Counted from the stretch's first letter, positions 1 to 8,258 are shown. The stretch: DNA of 39,830 bases from a virus (IMGVR_UViG_3300048691_000157:1-39830); one strand, 5' to 3'. The notes: a model not told the origin generated them from the letters alone. Made by a program: numbers and translations.

Positions 1-660
1 TTTAAAATACATTAACAAATAGAATAATATGCTTACTCCAAAGATGACATCATACGATACAAAGCTGATTCCTGCTATGTATGCAGATGGATGGATACTC
101 GTAGCTATATACGATAATAAGATCTTCTGGCACAAGGAAGAACGAAAGCAAAGAATAAAGAAAGATATAGACCTATCAGACTTTGAAACCTTCTATAAGA
201 AGTATCCAAATAAGAAGAGCAGAAAAGATGCAGAAATAATGTGGGCTCGATTATCTCTGGACGAACAGAACCTAGCTATTATATGAATCGATCGATACCT
301 TATATGGTGGAAGAAGAAGTGAACTGAGAAAGAACATATGCCACACCCTGCTACATGGCTGAATGGTAAAAGGTGGGAAGATGACCTATCTGATCAAGTA
401 AACATCGTAAGAACAGAGTGAGAGAAAAAATCTATCGAACGTGTGAAGGAGGAAGAAGCTATAGATCGAGAGAAAGAAATAATGAATGATAGAATCTATA
501 GAATAAAACAGAATCCTGTAGAATGGGCAAAGGTCGAAGAACTCGCCAAGAGCCAACTCACGGAAGAACAACGTCACTCTACAGCTTATACTATACTTTT
601 AGAGTTTAAGATACGATCCATTGTAAAAACCTATAACCAATAAATTATGACAGAACTAGA
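1..660. repeat. Left copy of near-identical end repeat
   Basis: Bases 1..660 match 39171..39830 at a constant offset of 39170 with scattered substitutions between about 90 and 533 and no indels. Most changes are synonymous in the replication gene. Positions 534..660 are identical to 39704..39830. True phage terminal repeats are normally identical, so this is better read as a circular genome closed through a strain variant. Confidence 0.9.
29..643 (+). CDS. Replisome organiser / replication initiation-like protein
   Basis: A 204-aa protein, read through three in-frame TGA codons (the first at 284..286). It carries the pattern typical of the C-terminal half of phage replisome organisers (O / DnaD-like): FEAF/FETFYKKYPNKKSRKDA followed later by HPATWLNGKRWEDD. 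These proteins bind the phage origin and recruit the host helicase. The start is the only ATG after an in-frame TAG at 20..22. The C-terminal third is a charged, probably helical segment. It precedes the next gene by 3 bases, so they are probably co-transcribed. No DNA polymerase or helicase is seen in the window, so host replication enzymes are likely used. A second, slightly diverged copy lies at 39199..39813. Family call is by recognisable motif; origin binding is inference. Confidence 0.72.
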
Positions 661-1009
661 AACACTCAGAGATGAGTATGAAAAATACGGACTCACACGA
701 TTCAGAGACTACTATGGGATCGGAGTATCGAAGGTATATGAAGCATTCGGACAATCATGACAACAGTGATGGACTCGATCACGTGTATATCCTGAGTTTG
801 TACTTGATGAATCGTCCGTACAGGATCGAAGAGAGAAGTTCTATAGGATAACTGGACTCACGCCAGTACGAAGAGGGGGGAGAACAAAGGAAGAGCGCAT
901 GGAGTGGGTACGAGAGGATACTGTGCAGAAAGTAGAGAGATTCAAGGAAGAGTATGTAAAGCCTGAGCCTTATGTATGACCATTCGCCTTTGCCATGAAT
1001 CGACTATAA
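647..1009 (+). CDS. Hypothetical protein, basic, 120 aa
   Basis: A 120-aa protein with three in-frame TGA codons; it begins 3 bases after the replication gene. It is rich in Arg, Lys and Glu, with a likely helical N-terminal part (ELETLRDEYEKYG) resembling a small DNA-binding unit, but no family is recognised. Position behind the replication gene suggests a replication or regulatory role, which is inference only. The first 14 bases recur at 39817..39830. Confidence 0.6.
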
Positions 1010-1109
1010 TAATCACAATTTGTGCGCAATATACAAGATATTCAGAAAAATCATAATCGCTCTGTGATGCGGATACATTGGGAAAATATAAAAAAAATAT
1101 CATTTAAAT

Positions 1110-1137
1110 TTGCATATATTCTGAATCGCGCTATACT
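1110..1137 (+). promoter_or_regulatory. Plus-strand promoter (TTGCAT-16-TATACT)
   Basis: TTGCAT at 1110..1115, a 16-base spacer and TATACT at 1132..1137. The same TTGCA(A/T)-15/16-TATAAT-like pattern recurs at the other plus-strand promoters of this genome. It would drive the structured RNA that follows. Confidence 0.6.
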
Positions 1138-1144
1138 TAGAATA

Positions 1145-1455
1145 AGTTAAGGCAAGCAACACGGTACACGCTACCTCGAAAGAGATGAAGACCGATGAAC
1201 TAACTATAAGAAACTGAAACCAACTACAGCTTATCTCTATATATAGAATCGTTCGCAGGTCGAACACATGATTGCTATTGAGGTAGGTTGAATGCTGGAA
1301 ACAGCTGATTCGCTAGAAGCACTCCTATTATAGGGAGTGTGTAGTATGTAGCAAGAGAACATTGCAGACGTTCGGTATCTCTATATACTAGTCGCTAAGT
1401 CTGATAACTGCAACGCTTTATGTGTACTACACTTTCCTTATAATCTAACTTATCA
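1145..1455 (+). ncRNA. Promoter-driven structured non-coding RNA
   Basis: No coding frame fills this gap of about 450 bases, but it folds well. CTACCTC (about 1171) pairs with GAGGTAG (about 1280). GTTCG...CGAAC closes a hairpin near 1250. GCTG-GAAA-CAGC is a perfect tetraloop hairpin near 1294. CACTCC/GGGAGTG closes another near 1320. GTGTAGT (about 1339) pairs with ACTACAC (about 1426) around TTGCAGAC and GTCTGATAACTGCAA. The density of long-range helices directly behind a good promoter argues for a functional RNA. It could be a long leader for the small genes at 1459 onward or an independent RNA; class unknown. Confidence 0.5.
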
Positions 1456-1458
1456 CTT

Positions 1459-1533
1459 ATGGCTATCATGAAAATCACTTGTTGGGTTGCTATCTGAATC
1501 TATCTCTGAATTATCCTTACTAAAATTATCTAA
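1459..1533 (+). CDS. Tiny single-pass membrane protein, 24 aa
   Basis: Encodes 24 residues, nearly all hydrophobic (IGIYLGIILTKII at the C-terminus), forming one potential membrane segment. Two glycines are TGA codons. It opens a chain of tightly packed small ORFs downstream of the structured RNA. Function unknown; very short, so coding status is moderately certain. Confidence 0.4.
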
Positions 1534-1535
1534 CT

Positions 1536-1733
1536 ATGTACTCACTAACAGACCCATGATTGCCTTTCGGAGAATCTTATATATCAGTTGGTACATATCG
1601 ACAAAATAAACCACGGCCACAACGCTCTTGGCCTGAATCAAGATGCGATTTATACCGAACTCAACAAAGAGTAATCCGAGTATATCGTGACCAAATACTG
1701 AACTGATTTCCTGTAATCCATTACAATCAATAA
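1536..1733 (+). CDS. Hypothetical protein, 65 aa
   Basis: A 65-aa basic protein, rich in Arg and Tyr (RPQRSWPESRCDLYR), with two in-frame TGA codons, 2 bases after the preceding ORF. No family recognised. Compact packing with neighbours supports it being a real gene. Confidence 0.5.
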
Positions 1734-1734
1734 T

Positions 1735-1878
1735 ATGAAACTAACACAATATCAAATAGACTTATTTTGATTCGATACAATCCAAGCGGAGTTTATAAAT
1801 TCAATAATAGGCAATGCTTTTTCACAATGAGTGATTAAGTGAATTGAAGAAATACAAGCTTTAAAAGATAACCAATAA
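1735..1878 (+). CDS. Hypothetical protein, 47 aa
   Basis: A 47-aa protein joined to the preceding gene by TAATATG, the commonest junction in this phage. Predicted mostly helical (FDTIQAEFINSIIGNAF), with three TGA glycines. No family recognised. Confidence 0.5.
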
Positions 1879-1882
1879 ATAT

Positions 1883-2146
1883 ATGAAACAAGTAACTATC
1901 CGAACTCCTTTTTTCGTGAACCTTTGCTTCCATACACTCCTAATAGCTCCTATTCTAATTATATTTGCTATTTATTGAGCCATGGAGGTGAGTGCAAAGT
2001 CTTGTACCGAGCTACACTCAGAAATGTTTTTTAGACAGCCTCCTGTGGCACTACAGCAACGATGCAGTAAAGTTTGGACTCGTATGAATAATCGAATGAT
2101 CGAAGAGATGGCGCAGAACGAAAGATTTTATATAATAACAAAATAA
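1883..2146 (+). CDS. Membrane protein, 87 aa
   Basis: An 87-aa protein with an N-terminal hydrophobic stretch (LCFHTLLIAPILIIFAIYGA, about residues 14-33) that could be a membrane anchor or signal. It is followed by a soluble, Arg/Met-rich tail with a pair of cysteines. One TGA glycine lies in the membrane segment. No family recognised; a superinfection-exclusion type envelope role is possible but unsupported. Confidence 0.55.
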
Positions 2147-2149
2147 TCT

Positions 2150-2359
2150 ATGTCACCTGAAAAAATCCAACAATCTCAATACGAAGATGAAATGAATCGA
2201 GCGCAGGCAGAGGCTGAATATCATCACCAATGCGAAATGCAAGCGCAGGCAGAGGCAGAAGCCGAAGCAGATGCTTATGCTCGGTATCAATATGAGTCTC
2301 AATGTCAGGCTGAAGCTGAGGCACAAGCTCAATATGAATGCGAACAATGACCTTACTAA
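2150..2359 (+). CDS. Low-complexity Ala/Glu/Gln-rich protein, 69 aa
   Basis: The protein is dominated by repeats such as QAEAEAEADAYARYQYES and QCQAEAEAQAQYECEQ. It should form a single long helix or coiled coil. It ends GPY after one TGA glycine. No family recognised. The opposite-strand frames here are open only because of the composition bias. Confidence 0.55.
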
Positions 2360-2370
2360 CCAATACTAAT

Positions 2371-2541
2371 ATGAACAACATAGAAAAACAAAAAAATGAT
2401 GTCAGGTGCAAGATTCGCAATGTAAAAGAGAACCACAACAACAAATATAAATATCCTCGTGATATTCTTGCTATACTCTCTCTTAGAGAGATGCAGTTAG
2501 AAGATTACATTTTTAATTCTCGGGCTGTAAAAACTTTTTAA
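2371..2541 (+). CDS. Hypothetical basic protein, 56 aa
   Basis: A 56-aa Lys/Asn-rich protein, without TGA codons, ending 3 bases before the ERF gene. The ATG at 2371 follows the preceding stop by 11 bases; an earlier ATG at 2338 overlaps the upstream gene and is less likely. Function unknown; its placement suggests co-transcription with the annealing protein. Confidence 0.5.
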   Translation: MNNIEKQKNDVRCKIRNVKENHNNKYKYPRDILAILSLREMQLEDYIFNSRAVKTF

Positions 2542-2544
2542 AAT

Positions 2545-3222
2545 ATGGAACACAAATCACTTGCTGAGGCAATTATAGCAGTAATGAACGAAGTAAACTG
2601 AGTAGCTAAGTCTATGACAGTTTGAAAATGAAGCAACGCATATCAGGGAGTATCAGATAAGGACGTGAAGACTCTTATGAGAGAATCCATGATGAAAAAT
2701 TGACTCTCTATCTTGCCAACAGATATACAATCAAAAATACAGATTGATAGATGGGAAGAGGCTGACTCATACAATAATAATGCGATGAAGTCTAAGCAAT
2801 CAGTATTTACCGAAGTAACTACAAAGTATATCCTTTTGCATACAAGCTGACAATCTATGGAACTTGCAGGCTATTGACAAGGTGTAGACACACAGGACAA
2901 GGGTGCAGGAAAGGCGACAACATACGCTCTTAAAAATACCCTTCTTAATATGTTCCTTGTACCTACTGGAGTAGATACAGATGATACTCATAGTGATGAT
3001 CATCCTACTCCTCCAAAAAAGCAAACCCCTACTGGTTCGACTGCTAAAAACTGGCTGAACTTTCCACAGCTTAAAAAAGCTATCGAGTGAGGAACTGATA
3101 CTGAGGCATTGCTTACTCAGTGGGTGATCGACAACGAATACGATCTATCAGGTGACATGAAAAAATGTATACGTACATATTGTGATACTGGAGATCTTAT
3201 AGCGCCTGAATGGAAAAAATAA
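2545..3222 (+). CDS. erf: ERF-family single-strand annealing recombinase
   Basis: A 225-aa protein, close to the usual length of ERF-family annealing proteins. The family signature is clear around residues 105-130: GYGQGVDTQDKGAGKATTYA, then LKNTLLNMFL. Seven glycines are TGA, including the second glycine of GYGQGVD, which would be stops in the standard code. ERF proteins anneal complementary single strands during phage recombination and genome circularisation. A linker rich in Asp, His and Pro (about 145-165) separates this core from a C-terminal domain (FPQLKKAIEGGTD...). With the RusA-like resolvase at 10536 it would make a recombination pair. Confidence 0.85.
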
Positions 3223-3234
3223 CCCTAATAAAAC

Positions 3235-3444
3235 ATGCTAGAATTACCAATATATACCTCTCAAATAGACTCAATCCCACCTCCTGAACGATCTGATTAC
3301 GCAAAGTATGTAGATTTTGTCTTATCCTGAGAATCAGATCCCGAATTTGACCCTGAATTTTATCTCTGACCTGAAACTATTATTGTATGACACTCACAGA
3401 ATCAGCCGCTTACAAAAAGAACCTGGCAGAACTCGCAATGATAG
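3235..3444 (+). CDS. Hypothetical acidic protein, 69 aa
   Basis: A 69-aa protein, rich in Pro, Glu and Asp (PPPERSDYAKYVDF, SDPEFDPEFYLGPE), with four TGA glycines, the last immediately before TAG. Its 3' end overlaps the next gene by 58 bases in another frame. No family recognised. Confidence 0.5.
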
Positions 3445-3554
3445 ACGAACAGATTGCAATCTATTGAACTATGCTTGCGAATCTTGCAACTCTTCGCAAG
3501 AAGAGACGTGCTATCAAGGAGAGGATCAACTCGCTCACTAAACATTATTCATAA
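3387..3554 (+). CDS. Hypothetical helical protein, 55 aa
   Basis: A 55-aa protein overlapping the previous ORF by 58 bases. The pattern LAELAMIDEQIAIYGTMLAN followed by LRKKRRAIKERI suggests a helical hairpin or coiled coil with a basic end. One TGA glycine at the turn. Function unknown. Confidence 0.5.
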
Positions 3555-3564
3555 CCTATTTTTT

Positions 3565-3642
3565 ATGCAAAAATATATCCAGTTTATAAATGAGTTTCAC
3601 GAGTGAAACCAAGTAGAGATTGATTTTATCAATACTCAATAA
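3565..3642 (+). CDS. Tiny ORF, 25 aa
   Basis: A 25-aa ORF with one TGA glycine, ending 5 bases before the promoter of the first HNH cassette. Coding status is uncertain because it is so short; it is the last gene before the cassette insertion point. Confidence 0.3.
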
Positions 3643-3647
3643 TTTTC

Positions 3648-3674
3648 TTGCAATAATTAAAATATCTGTATAAT
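3648..3674 (+). promoter_or_regulatory. Promoter of first HNH cassette
   Basis: TTGCAA at 3648..3653, 15-base spacer, TATAAT at 3669..3674. The other two HNH cassettes have the same 15-base spacing (6818 and 9254), suggesting the promoter belongs to the mobile cassette. Confidence 0.65.
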
Positions 3675-3680
3675 GTATGA

Positions 3681-3784
3681 GACTAAAGAGGTGGATTATT
3701 CCACGTTCCGACTTAATTTATAAGTCTCATACTTGCCAGTTCTCTTTAGTCGGAACAGCTGGCAGATATGAGATTTTTATTATT
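3681..3784 (+). promoter_or_regulatory. Pseudoknot-capable attenuator-like leader of HNH gene 1
   Basis: Segment a GACTAAAGAG (3681..3690), a small hairpin GTGGA-TTAT-TCCAC (3691..3704) and segment b GTTCCGACT (3705..3713) precede a stem TCTCATACTTGCCAG (3725..3739) / CTGGCAGATATGAGA (3759..3773). The loop of that stem, CTCTTTAGTCGGAAC (3742..3756), is perfectly complementary to b followed by a, which share GACT. A U-tract follows, then the ATG at 3785. The stem plus U-tract resembles an intrinsic terminator, so pairing of its loop could switch expression of the HNH gene. Confidence 0.65.
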
Positions 3785-4321
3785 ATGGAGGAAATATGGA
3801 AAGATATACCTTGATGTGAGTGATTATATCAAGTTAGTAATTTATGAAAAATAAAAAGTTTAAAATTTTGAAGATGGAAGAATAAGGAAATAATAATGAG
3901 ACCACAGAATGATAGATGATATTTGAGTATTGCATTGAAAAATTCTATAAATAAGAAACAACAAAAAGTTCACAGAATTGTATTAGTAGCATTTGTATGA
4001 TTTTCAAATTTACCAGTAAATCATATCAATTGAATTAAAACAGATAATAGATTATGTAATCTTGAATACTGTACTAAAAGTGAAAATGAAAGACATAAAT
4101 ATCATATTTTAAATATTAAGCCATATTTAAAATGAAGAATATGAATTCTAAATCACAATAGTAAAAGAACATATCAATATAGTTTAGATTGAAATTTAAT
4201 AAAAGTATGGGATTCATTGGCAGATATAAATAGATCGTGTTGATATAATATTAGAAATATAAGCTCTTGTTGCTTATGAAAACAGAAAACAAGTATGGGT
4301 TTTATTTGGAAATACTCTTAA
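3785..4321 (+). CDS. HNH homing endonuclease with NUMOD4 domain
   Basis: A 178-aa protein. The N-terminus MEEIWKDIPGCEGLYQVSN is the NUMOD4 DNA-binding signature. It is followed by an HNH nuclease core (VNHINGIKTDNRLCNLEYCT, about residues 79-98) and a NUMOD1-like C-terminal part with SSCCLGKQKTSMGFIWKY. Twelve in-frame TGA codons occur, all at expected glycines (including KDIPG, SNLG and HING). Such proteins nick or cut DNA at a target site and spread their own gene. No intron or interrupted host gene is evident here, so it appears free-standing with its own promoter and leader. Paralogous in layout to the gene at 6944. Confidence 0.85.
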
Positions 4322-4331
4322 TTTAAAAAAT

Positions 4332-5777
4332 ATGATAGATAAAAATAGTTTAATTGAATTAGTAAATAATTATCACTGATCTAATAATATAGAGATAGAC
4401 TTTATTAAAAATAAAGTATCTTTAGATAATGATTTGAATGAAGTCGAGCATATACTTGACTTCATGTACTCAAACAAACATAAAAAACTTGAATGACTTT
4501 CGTACAAACTAATGCTTGCAAAGACTAAGAAATGGGATATTCAACTACAAAAGGTATCTATAAAGGATACTGAAGTAGAATGAGTAGACTATGAAGTACA
4601 TCTTGATTTTGAAGATGGTTTTAAAATAGTGAAACTCATATCAAAACAATGTTATGAAAGAGAATGAAAGATTATGTCGCATTGTGTAGGATCTTATTTT
4701 GGTCGTGACTCTATAATTTATTCACTTCGAGACTCAAAAAATAATCCTCATTGTACTATCGAGGATTGAAACCAAATAAAGTGAAAATGAAACGGAAGTA
4801 TAGATCCAAAATATGTAGACTACATTGTGAAGTTTCTAGAAAAAACTTGAATGACAGTTTGAGAAAATGAGATGAAGAATATTGGCTATGTGAATATAGG
4901 TAAATTAAAAGAGGACTTGGATATAGATTTTCACGATAGTACAAAAAACCTTTTATATAAAGATATGTACTATCCAACTAATAAAGGTATAGAAAATCTC
5001 TTAGATTCTGAATGAAATGAGATTAAAAACCTTGCATTGCTTGACTACTTCCCTATGTTAAAGGAAGAAGAAAAAGAGAATCAATGGTCATTAAAACTTG
5101 CTATAGATATTAAATGACTTGCAATTGGTTTTGTAGAGTTTATGAAAAAAACAAAAAGTAAGTGAGTAACTGAAAAAGATAATTGTTATACAGGTGGTGA
5201 CTATGCACAGATGATTGGTGGTTACTCTGCAAAGATGAGTGGTGGTGACTATGCACAGATGAGTGGTGGTTACTCTGCACAGATGAGTGGTGGTGACTAT
5301 GCACAGATGAGTGGTGGTGACTATGCACAGATGAGTGGTGGTGACTATGCACAGATGATTGGTGGTTACTCTGCACAGATGAGTGGTGGTTACTCTGCAA
5401 AGATGAGTGGTGGTTACTCTGCACAGATGAGTGGTGGTTACTCTGCAAAGATGAGTGGTGGTGACTATGCACAGATGAGTGGTGGTTACTCTGCAAAGAT
5501 GAGTGGTGGTGACTATGCAAAGATGAGTGGTGGTTACTCTGCACAGATGAGTGGTGGTTACTCTGCAAAGATGAGTGGGTGAGAACACTCTATGATAATG
5601 GCAAGTACAGATTCAAAAATACAATGAAAACTATGATCTCTAATTGTAATTGCAAATAGAGAATATAATTATCCTTATGCTATAAAAGAATATAAGGCTT
5701 CAATAATTGACTGAGAAATTCTAAAAGAAAATACCTGGTATACCCTCAAAAATTGAGAATTTACTATTACTAACTAA
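4332..5777 (+). CDS. PcfJ-like protein with 16 tandem octapeptide repeats
   Basis: A 481-aa protein. The N-terminal half contains the PcfJ-like signature: an EGKIMSHCVGSYF motif (His near residue 117), then IYSLRDSKNNPHCTIE and QIKGKGNG, then YVDYIVKFLE. Residues about 288-415 are 16 repeats of eight residues, GG(DYA/YSA)(Q/K)M(S/I). The C-terminal domain (KLGSLIVIANREYNYP, then WYTLKNGEFTIT) resembles the end domain that follows similar repeats in other phage proteins. About 17 glycines are TGA, yet every glycine inside the repeat is GGT. PcfJ-like proteins are widespread in phages and conjugative elements, but their biochemical role is not established. It lies 10 bases after the HNH gene. 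Confidence 0.75.
5193..5576 (+). repeat. Tandem repeat, 16 units of 24 bp
   Basis: 384 bases made of 16 in-frame 24-bp units (consensus ggtggtgactatgcacagatgagt / ...tactctgca..., written here by positions 5193..5576) inside the PcfJ-like gene. Two unit types (GGDYAQMS and GGYSA[K/Q]MS) are interspersed, and two units end MI. There are no spacers, so it is not CRISPR. Confidence 0.95.
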
Positions 5778-5783
5778 ATATTT

Positions 5784-6080
5784 ATGAAAAGATCAACTTC
5801 ACTCATCCCGAATGTAGTGTTCTATACAAAATACAGCGACTGTCAGATAAAAGATGCAATTCTCGCTGAGATGCGCTACCGTGGAAATGTTATTACACTA
5901 CCGCAAATCGGTAATATGCTTGTAAACTGATTCCGACTCCTTGGGAGTTACGGAAAAGCATTTGAAAAACTCCGTAAGATGTGATATGATATAGAAACTG
6001 TTGTATCTCAGAAGGATAAGCATACTATCACAAAATACGTTCTGAAAAATCCAAACTTTAATTCCACTGACTACGAATAA
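5784..6080 (+). CDS. HTH-domain DNA-binding protein, 98 aa
   Basis: A 98-aa protein. The segment ILAEMRYRGNVITLPQIGNM followed by FEKLRKMGYDIETV matches the pattern of the small winged-helix/HTH domain found in phage proteins (helix-turn-helix, then 'LRK.GYDIET' wing). Probably a transcriptional or replication regulator. Two TGA glycines. It follows the PcfJ-like gene by 6 bases and is joined to the next gene by TAATATG. Confidence 0.55.
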
Positions 6081-6081
6081 T

Positions 6082-6456
6082 ATGCAAGATATAAAAATCA
6101 CGAAGGCGATAATCAACGAACGCCGAGAACTCTCAGTCAATCTTTTAATAAAAGAGTGAGACTATACAGAGATTGAAGCAGAACTACTCAGACAATGCAA
6201 GCTCTCAGGTGATACAATAGATATTGTTATATCCTGACTTGTAAAGGTAGATAATGAGGACGAGATAAAAAAGGCTCGTCAGATTCTCGGACTGACTATG
6301 CAAGACTATTGCAAAGCCTTTCACTACCAAGAAAAGGATATTGCAGAGGAATTATATCGAAAGTACAAAATCAAATCTCGCATAGAACTTACATTAGAGC
6401 AAGTACAGAACGAAATAGAAAACTACAAAATATCCATTAGAACATGACAATCATAA
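6082..6456 (+). CDS. Hypothetical helical protein, 124 aa
   Basis: A 124-aa, highly charged, mostly helical protein with TGA glycines at KEGDYTEIE, ISGLV and RTGQS. The middle (ARQILGLTMQDYCKAFHYQE) could hold an HTH-like unit. No family recognised. Same operon as the HTH gene upstream. Confidence 0.55.
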
Positions 6457-6457
6457 T

Positions 6458-6592
6458 ATGATCTACGAAAAACTATCAAAACCTCACTCCTCAGAACTTC
6501 CTCCCGCATATTCTAAAAAGGATATTCGAGAGATGAAGAGAAAGTGAGAACGTGTACGAATACTTGTTGAACTTTTACAAAATAACTTATAG
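6458..6592 (+). CDS. Hypothetical protein, 44 aa
   Basis: A 44-aa basic protein (YSKKDIREMKRKGERVRIL) with one TGA glycine, ending in TAG. Linked by TAATATG to the previous gene. No family recognised. Confidence 0.45.
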
Positions 6593-6595
6593 AAT

Positions 6596-6778
6596 ATGGA
6601 TTCTCAACACGCAATCTACAATTTAGAGTCGTACATACGACAATGTACAATACAATCCTGTTGGAGTCGTAATATAGGTCTATCATCCGTCTTTTCTGAG
6701 ATGATAGATACTGCGTACAAGCAGATAGAATTGTACAAGGTAGGGAAGTGAAGATTGCAGGCTGAAAATATCCAATAA
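6596..6778 (+). CDS. Hypothetical protein, 60 aa
   Basis: A 60-aa protein with a helical pattern and three cysteines or tryptophans near the middle (CTIQSCWSRNIGLSS). One TGA glycine. Last gene before the second HNH cassette, which starts with a promoter 40 bases downstream. Confidence 0.5.
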
Positions 6779-6817
6779 AAACAAATAATCCGCCACGAGT
6801 CGCAGTTACTAAAATAG

Positions 6818-6844
6818 TTGATTTTATAAAAATATCAGTATAAT
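6818..6844 (+). promoter_or_regulatory. Promoter of second HNH cassette
   Basis: TTGATT at 6818..6823, 15-base spacer, TATAAT at 6839..6844. The spacer end ATATCAG closely resembles ATATCTG in the first cassette. Confidence 0.6.
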
Positions 6845-6849
6845 AAATC

Positions 6850-6943
6850 TGCTATAACATTAAAGAGAGATTTGCCATTAAGGGCATTTACTCGGGGTTG
6901 TTATAGCAAATCTCCGCCCCGAGTAAGTGTCTTTTTTATTATT
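6850..6943 (+). promoter_or_regulatory. Pseudoknot-capable attenuator-like leader of HNH gene 2
   Basis: Same plan as the leader at 3681 with unrelated sequence. Segment a TGCTATAAC (6850..6858), segment b GAGATTTGC (6867..6875), stem TTACTCGGGG (6888..6897) / CCCCGAGTAA (6917..6926). The loop GTTATAGCAAATCTC (6900..6914) is complementary to b plus a, which overlap by TGC. A T-tract (6932..6937) separates it from the ATG at 6944. Confidence 0.65.
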
Positions 6944-7528
6944 ATGATAGATGTAAATAAATGGTTAGATATTCCGTGATACGAGTCAATATATCAAATT
7001 CTTATTTCTGAAAATAAAGTAAAGAGTTTGAAATTTTGAAAAGTTAAAATATTGAAAGTTGCTAAATGAATATGATGACATTTATATTTTTGAGTAAAAG
7101 AAAATTTTAGACATAAAAATATGTATCTTCATAGATTGGTTATGCTTATAAAAGAATGACCTTGTCCTGAATGAATGGAGGTATGTCATAATGACTGAAA
7201 TCCTGCAAATAATCATCCTGATAATCTTAGGTATTGAACCAGAAGTGATAACGTGCAAGATTCCATAAAACATTGAACTTTTCATAAATTTGATAATCCA
7301 ATGAAGTGAAAGTTCTATTGAGAAAATCCAAGGTCATTAAAAATAAATCAATATTCATTAAGTTGAGAGTTTATAAAAGAATGGGATTGTATCAAATCAT
7401 TCTTAAATACAATTGGGAAAGAAAATAGTTCAAGTATTTCTTATTGCTGTAAATGAAAACATAAAACAGCGTATTGATTTATTTGGAAATATAAAAACAA
7501 AATCGAACTGAGCGATTCTCAGGGTTAA
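6944..7528 (+). CDS. HNH homing endonuclease with NUMOD4 domain
   Basis: A 194-aa protein with NUMOD4 start (NKWLDIPGYESIYQI), an HNH core MEVCHNDGNPANNHPDNLRY (about residues 78-97) and a C-terminal NUMOD1-like repeat region (INQYSLSGEFIKEW, then YCCKGKHKTAYGFIWKY). About 16 in-frame TGA codons, one of the highest densities in the genome, all at plausible glycines. Same domain order as the gene at 3785 but diverged, so the two are not a recent duplication. Expressed from its own promoter and leader. Confidence 0.87.
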
Positions 7529-7538
7529 ATATTTTACT

Positions 7539-8258
7539 ATGAACTATGCTCTCCCTATTATCTCGCTTATTGCAATTTCGTCCACTATTTATGCTTTTAA
7601 TGTCGAAACTGACCCGCAAGTCCTCATCGAAAGAGAGAATCGTGAAAAAGTCATCGCTTGCATGGAAAATGTACAATCCTCAACATGAACCGCAAGAATA
7701 TTGCAAGAACAGATAGAAAAGTGTGCGAAGATTGGGCTTGTAAGTATTATTGATGCGAAAGCCACGACTGGGAGTGTAATCCCAGTACCCGAACGCAAGT
7801 GATATACTACAAAACACTCGCTAATACTCACTGGATCTCATGACTATCGCCAATACTCCGCTCGCAAGGGTGCAGGATGGAAAAATAATAATCCAAGCGG
7901 TTTGACATGGGGAATATCAAACACTCTCAAGTGATTATGGAACGATGCAGGTATTGGATATCAAAAATGATCTCTTCGTCCATCGAATGAGTGAGGGAAC
8001 TACATACTTTTTGATTCAGTCGAAGATGGACTCATGGCAAAAATGATCTCTGTTCGTATCAGATGGGGAAAAGCCACTGTCTCACACTTCCTAGCATGAT
8101 GGGGTACTGACTCGATATCTCTATCATTCGATAAAGAAAAACGTATAGAGGAGCTATCAGATGGTGAATTCATGGAACTATTCGTGCAACAGTTAAAGAA
8201 AGAAACACCTGGGTATATCTCAGAACTTGTCGCAGATAAAATTCTAATAATCCAATAA
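7539..8258 (+). CDS. Secreted lysin-like protein
   Basis: A 239-aa protein. Residues 1-19 (MNYALPIISLIAISSTIYAF) look like a signal peptide. The central part has KGAGWKNNNPSGLTWGISNT and YILFDSVEDGLMAKMISVRI. This resembles the 'NNPGN...F.t.eaGl.a' pattern of phage muramidase/lysin-related domains, but the catalytic residues cannot be assigned. It may act on the host envelope or in entry or exit. Seven or so TGA glycines. It begins 10 bases after the HNH gene. Family assignment is tentative. Confidence 0.5.

Noticed and set aside
1-660. Genuine direct terminal repeats of a linear virion genome
   Set aside because: The two copies differ at many sites; replicated terminal repeats stay identical, and the final identical block equals an assembly k-mer.
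2150-2444. Minus-strand ORFs opposite the Ala/Glu-rich gene
   Set aside because: They are open only because of the composition bias of the plus-strand low-complexity gene.
3681-3784. IscB-type omega (HEARO) guide RNA
   Set aside because: The adjacent proteins are small NUMOD4/HNH enzymes without RuvC or bridge-helix features, and the leader fold plan does not resemble the HEARO consensus as I know it.
5193-5576. CRISPR array
   Set aside because: Units are directly adjacent 24-bp coding repeats without unique spacers, in frame within a gene.
5091-5588. Long minus-strand and alternative-frame ORFs rich in His/Ser or Thr/Cys repeats
   Set aside because: They are antisense or out-of-frame readings of the 24-bp tandem repeat in the PcfJ-like gene; only the plus frame has flanking homologous domains.
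7582-7831. Minus-strand ORFs opposite the secreted lysin-like gene
   Set aside because: Antisense shadows; the plus frame has a signal peptide and a continuous domain across TGA codons.
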